A stretch of DNA of 64,000 nt, taken from NCBI GenBank assembly GCA_019915135.1, contig JAHLMK010000008.1, forward strand, positions 1,488,001 to 1,552,000. The letters run 5' to 3'. Below the pieces are notes generated by a model. It did not search any database and was not told the origin of the DNA. It saw only the letters and a list, made by a program, of their open reading frames with translations. Positions within the stretch are counted from its first letter, which is position 1. Every line of letters starts with the position of its first letter. The stretch is from Strobilurus pachycystidiatus. Taxonomy: Eukaryota; Basidiomycota; Agaricomycetes; Agaricales; Physalacriaceae. Below, in pieces: positions 11,209-22,737 of this stretch. Made by a program: the position numbers and the translations under genes.

Positions 11209-13880
11209 TCACAACTTGGCAAGGGCCATAGACTCTGTCCGTCTCATGTCCCTTGCACGTTCTCTTAATACTCGACGAAGCTGTTCAATTCATTCGTGAG
11301 CCACAGTGCTCTGAATGAGTGGACGAAATACGTACAATTTTGCCAGATGGGTTCTTCGGGATGGCGTCAATGAATTCAACACCACCCGCGAGCCATTTGT
11401 ACTGGATCTTGTTATCGGAAACGTGCTAGGAGGCCTGGCGTTAGGACGGCAACCTTCATTGGTGGGCACGACCTACCTTCAGGAGCTCAGTCTTCAGTTG
11501 GGCCATTTTCGAAGCATTTATGTGCCTGTACAGCACGGGATCTACGACGACGAAGGCCAAGGGTAATTCTCCGCTGTACTCGTCGGGTACAGGAACGACG
11601 CATGCATCAACGACAGATGGATGCATTAGAAGATGACCTTCAAGCTCTGCTGGTGCGACTTGGAAACCCCGAACCTTCATCATTTCCTGAGTAAATCATC
11701 GTCAAACTTTGCCTCGCAGTATACCAAGTCAAACCACTCACTTTGAGGCGATCAACGACATACACGTCTCCGTTGCGGATTATGATCTCGTCGCCAGTTC
11801 TCACCCAACCATCAACGAAGGTCTCCTTGGTCCTGTAAGGTGGTCAGGCTACAATGGAACACCACCAGAAGATTACTGACGCCTTCTCATTCCCAGAGTA
11901 GCGTAGAGCCATAGCGGGTCCCCGAACCACCAGTTCACCCTGTTCGCCCTCGTTCGCCCACGAGCCATCCTCTTTAACAACACGAGCCACTATCCCGGGG
12001 ATTAAACGACCGGCACTTCCAATAGTGTCTATCTTCTTCCTCGGGTTGAGCATAGTGACCGTAGTTGAGGTTTCCGTCATGCCTATTGTGTGTTCAGAGG
12101 CAGCATCTAGAAGAGGCTCATATACGGACCATATCCTTGTCCAATCATGGCGTCGGGGAACAAGCGTGTAACTGAGTCGACCAACTCTCCGGAGAGAGGC
12201 GCTGCCCCGGACATGACAAACTTGACATGGTTCAGGTCAAATTTACGGACGGCTGGGTGCTGTGAGATGCATGTTAGAGTGCCCGACTTCTGACAATAGA
12301 CAAAAGTCGATGTAACCTTGCAAAGCAGAACAATTTGAGGAGGAACGACGCTAAGAGGGCGTCAAAATCGTGACGAAGTATCAAAGGGACATTTGACCTA
12401 CAAGAGGTGCGTAATTCGGTGGCGGACGATGCTCTCCAAGAAAGCCTGGAAGTTGAACTTCGGGACAACAACAACGGAAAGCTGTCGGTCAAAATTGAGA
12501 CGTGCGGAGCCCATCGTGAGGCAGGAAGACTAACCCCGCAGAATAACATCCAATGAAGCTTCAGCGTACGTCAATTATAGGATCATCTTGTCAGTAGAGA
12601 GGTGCTTACGGTAACTATAAGACCGTAGATGTCTGGCAGCATTCCATTCGGTCAGTTTCACAACTGAAATTATCCATTGTACTTACGGAAGAAGGGCAAA
12701 ACTGCATGCAAGAAGTTTGTCAATCCAGGGTAGCCAGCATGTTATCAAAAAAGAGATGCGCACCACCTAAAGATACATCACCGGGTATCATGCGTTTATG
12801 AACGTCGTTTTCCTTGGAGAAGTGGGCCGCCATTTGAATGACATTAGCTATCACAGCTGAATGTGGAATCTCCACGGCCTGCGCAGACCGTCAGAACGCC
12901 GCTCAAGCGCGCAGAGGGTCATAATACGGTCGCACCTTTGCTTTCCCTGAAGAGCAGATGTTCAAATCAGGGATGAAACACCACTGATGCTGACTCACCG
13001 GTGGTCCCACTGGAGAACGAGAGGAAAGCCAGCTTGATCTTCGCTTCCCCGGGCGCTAGTTGCCTTTCGACGAAAGTCCCTTCCTGAGCATTACCGAACG
13101 CTACAAGGCTTTCGACCGTAATCCTGCCATTGGCCCCGGGCGAGTCGGAAGCTTCCAAGAGGACGACACGGTCCTCTGAAATGCCGATGCTCCGAGCAGC
13201 CTTTAGAGCGGTCGAGAGAAAGATTGGGTGGACAATGATCATGCCGGCTCGCGCGGTTTCGAGCTGGTGGCGAAGCTCATCATGGGTGTAGCTCGGATTG
13301 GCAGGCCTGCATGGATGCGTAAGGACGCGCGCGCGCGCGACGGATGGCCAAGCGGTAACTTACGTTATAATTCCCCCAAGACGATGGACGGCCCAGATAG
13401 AGGTCGCGTAATCTTGAGGACTCGATGAGACCTGCCCTCGCTTCACGGCCAAGACACGGGCTTACCGATATGGTTTGGGCTGAAGATGCAGACTATCGAC
13501 TAGATGAACGGGGCGGCGACGGAGATGGGTATATGGCGTCCTTACCAACATCGTTTTCGGCTAGACGGAAGAGGAGAGTGTTAGTAAGTCAGCCGTGAGG
13601 GAACAAGAACGGCGCGCACATATGGACCACTTCGAACTGAGCGCGTTTGCCAATCCAAAGACGCGAGATACAGCCTGAAAGGAGTCGAATGAGACAGCAT
13701 ACGAGATGTGGGGGGACGACGCGCCTCTGCCTGGCATAGGCGACGGCCACTTGCATCTTCGATCATCAGGGGAACATTGTCTTCCCTAATTGGTCTCAGT
13801 GGATGGGTAGCATCAAGTATGAACTGAGGGAGGGTGAGATTAGGGATGTCATGGAGGAGTGGGGGCCCAGAGAATTCCAT
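11209..13880 (-). CDS. Acyl-CoA synthetase, 4-coumarate-CoA ligase-like (AMP-binding)
   Basis: ANL-superfamily enzyme that activates a carboxylic acid as an acyl-adenylate and then forms the CoA thioester. Start [17 protein letters not shown] at 13880; stop 11209-11211 after [11 protein letters not shown]. It has more than ten exons. Motifs: [12 protein letters not shown] (P-loop-like A3, exon near 13040), [59 protein letters not shown] (A5), [10 protein letters not shown] (A7), [13 protein letters not shown] (A8) and KNPSGKILRRVL with the A10 lysine. All core motifs are present. The first intron (13675-13730) begins GCAGAG, a GC donor, and one intron has a GC-alternating tract (near 13325-13340). 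Substrate unknown; family members act on phenylpropanoids or medium-chain acids. Last three residues are not a clear SKL-type peroxisome signal. Confidence 0.9.
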
Positions 13881-14160
13881 GATCGTGCAGAAAGGAGGAC
13901 TTGGAGGTAAACGAGCAGATGTAGTCAGTCAATGGCCGGGAAGTAGCCGAGAAGGTAGCGAAAAGGAGTGGACATCGGTTTCACAAGGAATTGTCATTTT
14001 ATACTTGGACGGCCCGACCAACGGGAGCCTGAGGAGCAAGGGTGATGTTCAGATTCTTGGTAAACAGAGATCCGGATCAAGGTGGCTGCATGATCATTTG
14101 ATGTCGATCACGCCCTGGTCGGTTCGTCGACTTTGGCTTGGTTCGCCTTCGTCCACCACG
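13881..14160. other. Divergent promoter region, acyl-CoA synthetase / med7
   Basis: 280 nt between the start codons of two divergently transcribed genes. An open frame crosses it on the plus strand (from 13834) but is only the antisense of the synthetase exon 1 read into Med7. I see no clear core-promoter box. Confidence 0.4.
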
Positions 14161-15202
14161 ATGGATGACGAAGAAGCAGAGTTGCGCAACCCATTTCCGT
14201 CGCCTCCCTCGCATTATACGCGTTACACCGCCCACAATCTTCAACTCCTGGCTCTGCTGAACGAGCGCACTCCTGGAGACGATCATCCAAACCAGCATGA
14301 AGTCTTGTCTGATCAGACGGACGTTCCCGAATGGCCCTTGAAATCTCTGGAAAAGCCACGGGTAGACTGGATCCTTGACGAGCCTGAGGCGTACTATGAG
14401 GTTTTCGGCGACCGCTGGTTTGTACGAGAACTTGCATGTGTCGTCTGTGGCGCGTCTTATGTGCATTGACACTAGGTCAAAGAAACTATTCCATCCCTTG
14501 CTGAACTTGGGGGCAATCAGCTATACCCCGCTGACCCAAGTGCTGGTGAGCCTGGTTTAAATATGATTTGACTTATCGTGAGACATGTTTTAGACCGTCG
14601 GCCCGCCCTTCTATCCATCCTCAAATCTCTGTTGGTCACATATTCGTTTCTCACGTCGTCCCTTTTGGCGCCACCGCCCACAAACTCGGCGCTTGACATT
14701 CCGCCTGAATGGCAGCGACATACTGAATGGATCACTGTCCTCAGCCAGAATATCCTTGCTGCTGCGAACGATCTTCGACCGGTGCAGGTAAAGAACCGAC
14801 GATTGGCTTCATCACATCTTTGACCTCATAACTTTCAGGCGAGAGGCAATCTCGAGCTGATGATGCAGCGCCAATTACAAGTTAGAAAGGATGAAACGGC
14901 TGCTTTACACAGGTACGCATACGTCTCAAGAAATGTGTGCCTGCTAACCAGCCGAAAAAAAGCAAATGTGACGCTCTAGAGGTCAAACTTGCTGAGCTGC
15001 GTGCGGCTGCTCAGGCCGCCAACCAAGCGCATCTCCCTACGAATGTCACAAGCGGTCTTCCCCATACGGCTCGAAGTACACCAACTGTAAGCGCCTCACT
15101 CTTCGCCACCACCCAATATGACTGAAGAGTTTGGTTCAGAATTTACCGGTCAATGCTAGTCTAAGCAACACAGATGTTTTGCGCTGGGCAGAAGAGATAT
15201 AG
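14161..15202 (+). CDS. med7: Mediator complex subunit 7
   Basis: Middle-module subunit of the RNA polymerase II Mediator. Six exons fit: 14161-14421, 14476-14545, 14594-14787, 14839-14912, 14963-15086, 15140-15202, giving 261 aa. The N-terminus holds PFPSPPSHYTRYTAHN, the start of the Med7 domain; then LEKPRVDWILDEPEAYYEVF, VKETIPSLAELGGNQLYP, DRRPALLSILKSLLVTY, and the helical end MMQRQLQVRKDETAALH with a coiled coil LEVKLAELRAAAQAA. Length and order match fungal Med7. The short C-terminal exon (NLPVNASLS...) is less certain. Confidence 0.93.
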
Positions 15203-15383
15203 AAGTGCTCCCAATGTGTATTTGTAGAATGAAATCTGCTGTAGCTTTATTCCGGTTCACAAAGTTCAGCAAATTGAGATTCGAATGTGTCCTGGAAACC
15301 CACGTGGACGATCAGCTTGGTTCACTCTGGGACTACTCCGGGCTTCTGCAACCTAACACTTGATCTCACCGTCATACGCGACA

Positions 15384-16175
15384 ATGTCCACCCGCAGGCG
15401 AATTGGTGTCAGTGCCGCGACGACGGAAGCCGCTCGGAGGCAGCTCATGCAGCCAGTAGCGTGTTGGGAAAAGGTACGCTTTCCTTTGGTGAACACAATC
15501 ATTCTTACCACTATAGAGAAGGTTTGGGTGACACCAGCGGTCAACTCCGGCATCAAAGTGTACAAATGGGTGAAAATTGCGGATAAAGTACAAGTGCGTC
15601 GTCCATACGTCTCCCCTTTGTCTGCGGTTGTGAACACACCCCATGACTTGCAGCAATTCAACGATGACGAAGAGCCCGATGAACCGCTTGCCCCGCTTCC
15701 TGACGCGGACGAGGTTGAAGTCATTGACGGCGACGAAGAAGACGACAACGCGGCAGCAGTTGTAGAACCGACCCCTGCGCCAGAGACTGTGCTAGCTGAG
15801 ACGCAGGAGGTTGAAGAGCCCAAGGTTGAAGCTGAAGAAGAGCCGGGTACACAGTTGACGCTGCAGTCGACGGAGGCAGACCTGGAGGAGACGCACAACC
15901 TCGACGCTTCAGCCGGCCTTGATCCCATTGTCGGTCTTGAACCAGACGACGTGACAATGGACGTGAATATGGACGACGTCGACACCTCTGGCTTGAAGAT
16001 GACCGACGAGAGTGGTATGGAGATTGACATGTCCAGCTTCGGCCCCGATGGTCTTGGCTTGGAGGGGGCGGACGATCTATCACAAATGGAAGAAACGGAC
16101 GCGATATTGGGTGGCGCAATGATGGACGAAACAGCCGACCCCTTCGCCGCCGTCAATCCCATTGATCCCCAGTGA
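15384..16175 (+). CDS. BCL7-like N-terminal domain protein, acidic C-terminus
   Basis: Three exons (15384-15473, 15519-15593, 15654-16175) give 228 aa. The N-terminal 55 residues read CWEKKVWVTPAVNSGIKVYK and WVK across the first splice. This resembles the BCL7 N-terminal domain, whose core is W-E-K-K-W-V-T followed by a short gap and a K-W-V motif; BCL7 proteins are small subunits of animal SWI/SNF (BAF) complexes. The rest is strongly acidic and disordered (runs of Asp/Glu, repeated EEP and EVE). The second intron is in frame, so an unspliced reading adds 20 residues. Function in chromatin remodelling is inferred from the domain only. Confidence 0.6.
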   Translation: MSTRRRIGVSAATTEAARRQLMQPVACWEKVRFPLVNTIILTTIEKVWVTPAVNSGIKVYKWVKIADKVQVRRPYVSPLSAVVNTPHDLQQFNDDEEPDEPLAPLPDADEVEVIDGDEEDDNAAAVVEPTPAPETVLAETQEVEEPKVEAEEEPGTQLTLQSTEADLEETHNLDASAGLDPIVGLEPDDVTMDVNMDDVDTSGLKMTDESGMEIDMSSFGPDGLGLEGADDLSQMEETDAILGGAMMDETADPFAAVNPIDPQ

Positions 16176-16862
16176 TATTGTGTAAGAGTCCCCACAGATG
16201 CTCCGAGGAGGGCAAGTCCATTCATACAAGGTTTACAGCTTCACATGTTTCCGATACGGCCCCTTCTGTTTCGTCAAACCCCGCTCCCTCTTCAGCACTT
16301 GCATTCACCGGCCTTGCATCCGCATCTGGATAGGACTCAGTTTCAATCTCAACTGCACAAAGGACGATTTCGCTTACGCCTCGCCACAGCTGCAGGTCTG
16401 GGAGCCACAGCTGGCTTGGTTCTTGGTCGCATCAGTGCCACAAGCGCAGTTGGGGTAACTGCAGTCAGGCTTGGAGGTGGCGCAGGTTTCGTTGGCAGCA
16501 GGCTATGAAAAAATATGAGGCTCGGCCGCTGTGGCAAGGATACAAAACTGACCATGATATTATCAACTCAAGAAAGTGGCTGAACTAAAGCTAAATGTCA
16601 ATCTCGCAAGCCTTTTATACTTTGCCTTATCGCAACAACCATCAGCAGCGATGGCCTAGATGCATCAGATAAGTTGCGCCAAGCCTTGTCTCGTGGCAGA
16701 CTCAATATTGGCGCGAGTGTGTACACTGTAGCCATGCAGTGCAATGAAAAGAAGAACGGTTTGATTTCGTCGGAACCTTTGCTGAACTCTGGCGCGATCG
16801 AGGCGCGCTGAACGGCGCTGAAGTAAGCTTGTCGGTGATGGAATGCGTCACGCTCACGTCGC
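16176..16862. other. Intergenic region with one possible small ORF
   Basis: 687 nt between the BCL7-like gene and apc5. The only candidate is an 87-codon plus-strand frame at 16245-16508. Its C-terminal half is Gly/Ala/Val-rich and could be a membrane segment, but no homolog or splice support is visible. I do not call it a gene. Confidence 0.4.
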
Positions 16863-19743
16863 TTGAACGCGTCCATCATGGACAAAATGGACAAAGATGC
16901 TGTTCGCAAACCACCCAACAGCCCACATATCCTTAAGCCTCACCACATCGTCCTGTGCACCATTATCACCCTCATATACCCGGACTCCAAAATATACTCT
17001 TCTTCTTTCATGCTGCACGTCCTCCGTCTGCTGCTCAACGAGATATCTGAGGTGACTTTTCTCGGCTGACTCCTGCCTGAGTCTTCATCTGAGCCAGCAG
17101 TAGGTCGGCGAGCCAAAGTCGTGGAAACAAATTCTAAGGGAATTGACAACGGGTCCCAAATCGGCAGAAGGAGAGAAGCTCATCCAGGCGTTCAGGACGA
17201 AGGTGTGTATGTGTAGCTTTGCTTTGCTTTCTGATGAATTCTGATAACTGCTCAAGCACGTGGAGCTGTACACGCCGGAGAAGCTAGGAGGCTATATCCA
17301 TGGATGTAAGTACATTTATCCTGAACTGTCCTTGAATTCTCATCGCAGGTTCAGCACTCCCTCCTCTCTTCCAAGAGAAACCAGACGATGTGCGTTCTAT
17401 CCTTCTTGCCTTTGCTGTCTACTTATCTTCTCCCGCATTTAGAGCGCCCCCTCCGTCATTGTAAACATCGTATCGACACAGTCAAGCAATCAACTGACGG
17501 CATCGACAGAACCGTCGCTCTCTCTTTGGTTATTTCCTTCGACGATGTTACCTTAGCTATTCCAAGCTCTCCTGGAGCGGAATGTCGACGTTGTCGCGGG
17601 ATTATAACTCGTGGTGCACAAACGGACGCGTACTGCAGGATTATACGAAGATTGTGGACGATCCATTGAGCCTATGTCAGAATTCGTTCTCGCTCTCGTA
17701 TACCTGGACTTACACGCAGCGAAGCGGATCGAGTTCTCTTCAAGACTGAAGGTGACAATATGGTTTGGGCCAAGCCCGATTCTTTTGGGTTGTATGTTCA
17801 GAACATCTCGCGGACGGCCTCACTCCTGACTATATATCAGGTGGCAGAAGGCGAATGCAACTGGGGAGGAGGTTGTGGCGACGGAACACGCCCGAAAATA
17901 CTTTGAGCAGCGGTTTCATAGTGGAAACGATTCGTAAGTTGATGTCAATCCTACACTTTTTATTGACTGTCGTTTTCGCAGAGGACTCCGACAAAATGCG
18001 TTGTTGAACCTTGTGAGGATGCATTACGTTCGTGGTGAATACGATGCGGCGCGCAAGGTATGTGACTGACAATGTCGCTAGAATTCACAAGCTTAAGCGT
18101 TGTTAGATTCTTCATGAGGCAGTTCAAGTCTCACGGAACGCTGGAGACAAAGTCGTCTTGCAGCATTGCACAACGTCGGTGCATGTTCCGTTAGACTGGG
18201 TTCTCTGACCTTTAGATGATTGCAGAATGCTAAATCGCCTTCCCGACGTCGCGAGAAGACCTCCCCTCAACGAGATTCAGCCTCATATACACCCTCTTGA
18301 GATTCTTTTCGACGTCAAGAAGCTCATGGAGGTCGAACACGTCAGTCCGTTCGATCTCAGTACTCGTCGTGTTTATAAAAGGGATTGTAGGAACAACCTT
18401 TGAGTGCGGCGTTCGCAAAGATTGTGGAAGTCACTGGCTTGTACGACCGGTGGGTAGAGACTCACCCAGATCCGGAGAACGAATCGGTACAATGGGCTCA
18501 ACATGCTGTTCAGGCAGTCGTCTGGCACGCTACTGGTACGTAGTCAAGCATTGGCTGGATGTAGATCTGATCGTCAGATAGGCTGCGACCGGCTCGCAGA
18601 CATTGAAGAGAGCATAGTCATGGCCTTTACTGAGAATGGTAGCGCAGATAACAACCGGCTGACGTCCATCCTGAACAAGGCGTACAAGGTGAGGTCCAGG
18701 GAAATTACCTGTACCGAAATGCTCATCCCAGCATCAAGCAAGCTCGCCAGGGCCTCTACAGCCACGCGCTGACCGCCCTTTTGGAGCCGAACGTCTGGCG
18801 AAGCCTGACTTTGGCGGATTACACCTCCTGGGCTGAAGAGATATGGCATATCTTGGCTTTGCGAGCAGTTCGACGGTACGCTCGGAACCCAGTCGTGTGC
18901 GGTTTGGCCTGATCATACATACAGTGGTCAAGATCGTTTCTTTGAAAGCCTCAAGGCGCGAAAACCTGGCGGCGACTTCAACCTTCGACATTACACCTTC
19001 TATGGCAAGAGTCCGAAGCTGTCCAAGATCGACGATGCGATATACGAGGTGATAAGAATGAAGGTATTCGCATTTCGTTTGATAATATCCCCCCAACTGA
19101 TATATGTGTGCAAGGAATGTGAACAAGCTACCAGCAGCTTACAACCCCTTCTGACTGCGCTGTGGTACTCTGAATTCTTGATGCGAATGAGTCTGTATCG
19201 AACAAGTGCCGTCCTACTTGCAGATTTGGCAATTGAGTTCGGTCTGACGAAACGAGCACGGACGATTATTGATGGAGTTCTACCGCAGGTATGCTAACAG
19301 ATTCATCTCATGAAATGTAGTGATGTATATTCACCAGATTATCAACGGCGATGACTTGGAGCAACGAGCATTAGCATGCTTCGTATTGGCCAGAAGTATA
19401 ATTGCTTCTTGTGAAGGCTCTTGTGAGTTGTTATACGTGCCTACCGTCGCCTGTCTCTGAGTTATCGTTAGCGGAGCTTTTGCGACACGCTATCCCTTAC
19501 CTCCTTCGGGCCCGTGAAGACTTCCAGCTGCTGGAGATGTGGAGAGCTGCCGGAGATGCAGAGTACATGCTTGCTGTTTGCTACCACAACGTGTCGTTGC
19601 ATCTGGCGCGAAACGAGGAAGTGGAGAAGCATCAAGAGACGCAAGAAAAGCGTGCCAGCCTTGAGGGCGTTGTTTACGACGATGAGGTTTCGAAGATCTT
19701 GGATATTGTTGAGCAAGTTGGGGTTCGCTTGGCTTCTCGGTAG
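16863..19743 (+). CDS. apc5: Anaphase-promoting complex subunit 5
   Basis: TPR-rich platform subunit of the APC/C ubiquitin ligase that drives mitotic exit. Multi-exon model, about 13 exons, ending at TAG 19743. Blocks: HILKPHHIVLCTIITLIYP and LHVLRLLLNEISE at the N-terminus; SWKQILRELTTGP; HVELYTPEKLGGY; then the Apc5 domain core LVRMHYVRGEYDAARK with ILHEAVQVSRNAGD and VVLQHC; EEIWHILALRAVRR; ADLAIEFGLTKRARTI; and the end LPYLLRAREDFQLLEMWR with AAGDAEYMLAVCYH. The TPR-like pairs repeat through the second half. Start could be 16863, 16878 or 16887 (several in-frame ATGs). Middle exons (17300-18000) are the least certain. Confidence 0.85.
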
Positions 19744-19941
19744 TCTGATTGGGTTAAACCAGCACTCTCCAATTTTCATTTTAAGTACTTAAGTACTTGC
19801 ATAAGAGAGTTTCGAAAATCACAATCTCGATCAGTAAAAAGATTTGCGTCATGTGGCTGTCGCTCCTCACCTCAACGTTCATCTTGTGCTGGAAATTAAT
19901 CATTTCATCCCTCCGATCAGCGCAGTCGCCTGCCTGTTGCC

Positions 19942-21054
19942 ATGTCCGCCCCTCAGAAGCTAACCAAACGGAAGAGCAAAGCCCTCGCTTTCCGCGAGCG
20001 CAAAACGGGGGGCAGCAAAAATGCGCATGTTCCGGATAGCCTTGAGGCTCACGACGTTCCTGTCCTGGAGGTCCAAGACGACGCTGTTGATGCGGTACCT
20101 GCAGTGGAAGGTGCGGCGGTGGGCACAGAGAAGGAAGGCAAAGGGCAGGCAAAGGAAGGCAAAGGCAAGGCGACAGAGAAGGCCGATGGAGCTGCTGCGC
20201 CGCCACGGACTGACAAGGGCAAGAAGAGGAAACGCGACGAGGAGGACGTGGTGGGCGATGCCAAGGCGGTAGAGGCGCCTGTTCCCAAGACGAAGAAGAA
20301 GAAGGCGGGCGGCGACAAGGATGCGTCGGCCAAGCAGCGGTTTATCTTGTTCGTCGGTGCGTTGTCAAAATTTCTATTTGTTCTCTCTTATTCAGTCGGT
20401 TCAGGGAACCTCAAATACACAACATCCTTGGATTCAATCAAAACCCACTTTGAGGCCTGCGGTCCGTCATAAACAGTCATCCAAAAGCACAGCAACCTCA
20501 TTGACCAGCCAGATCCACCGCCGACTGTCCGCTTGCTCACACCGAAGGTCACACCAGGCAAACCCACCGCCAAGTCAAAAGGATGCGCCTTCCTCGAGTT
20601 TACGCATCGGAATGCTTTACAACAAGCACTGAAACTGCACCAGTCACAACTGGATGGCCGTATGATCAACGTCGAGCTCACCGCCGGTGGCGGCGGCAAG
20701 AGTGATGCACGGATACAGAAGGTGAAGGAGCGCAATAAGGGTCTACACACTCAACGAGTACGTATCGTCAACTCTACTTACCTATCCATCTCACACACAT
20801 CCCAGAAAGAGAAACTCGAGAAAGATGCCAAAGAAGGCGGCTTGGTATCAACAATGGCTCGGCCACAGCGGTATTCCGCCACTTCTGGTGTCGAAGAGGC
20901 GCCGTCAAACCAACGAACATGGACTGTTGATGACAACATGGACGACAAGACACATCGTGGCGGAAAAAAGCACAAGGTGCGAGGATCCAAGAAAGGCTCG
21001 AGCTCCAGTTCGAAACCTTGGGGTACTGGTGTCAACGCGATACCTGTAGGCTAG
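19942..21054 (+). CDS. nop6: Nop6-like nucleolar RNA-binding protein
   Basis: Small-subunit ribosome biogenesis factor with one RRM. Exon 1 encodes a basic, low-complexity start (MSAPQKLTKRKSKALAF) with Lys-rich runs that look like nucleolar targeting signals. Introns follow after LFVG, after FEAC and after THTQR. The RRM reads FILFVGNLKYTTSLDSIKTH, then PPPTVRLLTPK, KSKGCAFLEF (RNP1-like), LDGRMINVELTAGGGGKSDA, a block typical of Nop6. The end is Ser/Lys-rich with KPWGTGVNAIPVG. Its neighbours are unrelated. It converges with sed5, 111 nt between stops. Confidence 0.88.
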
Positions 21055-21165
21055 TTTGCTCATCGTTCCCTGTCTTCGGGTATTCAATTATTGAGAATCT
21101 CTATAAACATAGGTAGCATAATTATAGTGTCCGGTAAATGGGAACCTGTCCCCGCTACGAATCCC

Positions 21166-22508
21166 TTACGAGACCAGAATGAACACGAGGAACTAGAAGA
21201 ACGTCAGCGCTATGAAATGGGGAAAGAAGACAAGATGACGCACGAAGACAATCAACACGCCAAATACTTTCAGCATAAGCCAGCGGTTGCTGGAGATGCT
21301 TGCGTAGTATTTCAGCAGCTCACGTTGGGCACCGCCGATGTTCGAAGCAATGTCCATAGTATCCGCATCAATGCGCTGGACGGTTTCCCTCTGCTCCGCG
21401 ACCATGTTCGCCAACTGAGTGAAGATCTGACCCAGCTCTGCTATGGTCGATTCTATGGATTCTATGGCCGTGGACCGGCTCTGGATGTAGGAGTCCTGCA
21501 AACGCGCACCGGGTAAGAGGCGATCAAATGAAAACGCGCGAGAACCACGTACTTGCTGCTCAATCAGCTCCATTTGCTGGAACGAGCTGCTGTGCATCAT
21601 TTGTCCCTCTTCGGCGGCATCCAAATTCATGGCAAGAAGGTCCCCGTTCTGCGGAGCACGTCCCTTGCCTTTGGGGTCAAACCGACTCGCGCTGCCATCG
21701 CCCATAGGGTCACTTCGCTGCGAATTGAATAGCACCGAGTCTGGACTGACGTGTCAGGGATTGCGGAACTAGGAAAAATCGGAGGAGGAGACTAACTGGA
21801 CGGAGGTTGTGTCGCGGCGGAGGATGTCGAATACATGAACTGTTCTGTCCTATCTTTGGACTCTTTCATGTTCTGTGGCGTGGAGCGTGAGAGTGGGACC
21901 CCCAGGATACCACGGTTCCGCTGCTTACCTGCGTCCGAACCTCCAAGACGTCCTTGAACGTCATGCTTGTGTTGGCAAGTTTACTTTGTAGGAGCATCAC
22001 GACATTGTGGTTGTGTTCGTCTATCTGTTTCCCCGCAGCCGAGTGATTGGACTGAGCGTTCCGCTGCTTGACATAGGCTTGCAGCTGCGCTATCTGCTTG
22101 TTGATGCTGGCAATGTCTTGTTTGATAATGAATGTGAGTTCCTGCCGGTGGCGTAAGTCACAAGCAGGGTGTCTTGGATTGCGTTGCGCACGCTTATTTC
22201 CACGGGTCTGTCGTCGAAGAGGGTTTTGCGCTTGGCCACTGTACAGCATTTGAGCGATTGAGCCGGCGACGTGTCAGACATTGCGGATACGCACGCTGCG
22301 CCAGTTTTCCTAGCTTGATTGTCGTGCTGCTAATGTCCTTTCCAATAGCCGATGCCATGCGCGAGAATTCACTCTTGCTTCCCTGTGGCCGACTAGGATC
22401 ATTCAAAAGACGTTGTTTGGCTTCTTCTCTGCGAGACGGAAGTGAGGACCTGCTCCTTATGGACTCGACGCAGGAGCGGAATTCAGTGGTGCGGTCCTGG
22501 ATGGGCAT
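21166..22508 (-). CDS. sed5: Syntaxin Sed5 (Golgi Qa-SNARE)
   Basis: Mediates ER-to-Golgi and intra-Golgi membrane fusion. Start MPIQDRTTEFRSCVESI at 22508; this peptide is the syntaxin-5 N-terminal signature that binds the SM protein Sly1. The Habc region includes KRKTLFDDRPVEI, LTFIIKQDIASIN and MTFKDVLEVRT. The SNARE motif reads QDSYIQSRSTAIESIESTIA, then ELGQIFTQLANMVAEQ and ETVQRIDADT, with the zero-layer Gln. A single C-terminal membrane anchor (WLMLKVFGVLIVFFLVFILV) is split by the last intron; translating through that intron would destroy the anchor. Stop 21166-21168. Divergent from gpd1 over 229 nt. Confidence 0.93.
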
Positions 22509-22668
22509 TGCGACGAGGAAAGCTGGGCAGCTGTAGGCGGTGGTGGGAGAGAATGAGTATCACGTGCAAGGGGTGTCTCTGGCTGGCGAGGCTCAAAGTA
22601 GGCTCGATGACGGAGCTCCCTTGATGCTCTTATTACGGTCTCCATTCAGTCCTGTCTTTGGTGCACGA

Positions 22669-22674
22669 TATAAG
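22669..22674 (+). promoter_or_regulatory. TATA-like box of gpd1
   Basis: ATATAAGG context about 65-70 nt upstream of the GPD ATG at 22738, the expected core promoter distance in a divergent intergenic region of 229 nt. The CT-rich stretch (22675-22737) between it and the ATG is typical of strong fungal promoters. Confidence 0.5.
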
Positions 22675-22737
22675 GTCTTCCGGACTCTCCCTGCCTTCCG
22701 ACGTCCCATCTCTGTCTTCCCCTCCTTCCGTTCGACC

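Noticed and set aside
5856..13880. Idea of a catabolic or metabolite gene cluster (ribokinase, aldolase, sugar transporter, acyl-CoA synthetase)
   Set aside because: The neighbours on both sides are housekeeping genes, there is no regulator or core biosynthetic enzyme, and the kinase, aldolase and transporter need only be near each other by chance. Kept as a remark only.
13834..14469. 211-codon plus-strand open frame
   Set aside because: It is the antisense of the acyl-CoA synthetase first exon read across the promoter into med7 exon 1. Med7 starts at 14161.
15353..16225. 290-codon minus-strand open frame
   Set aside because: Antisense to the acidic BCL7-like gene; Asp/Glu-rich coding strands give Ser/Val-rich antisense frames by chance. 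The plus strand has intron and domain support.
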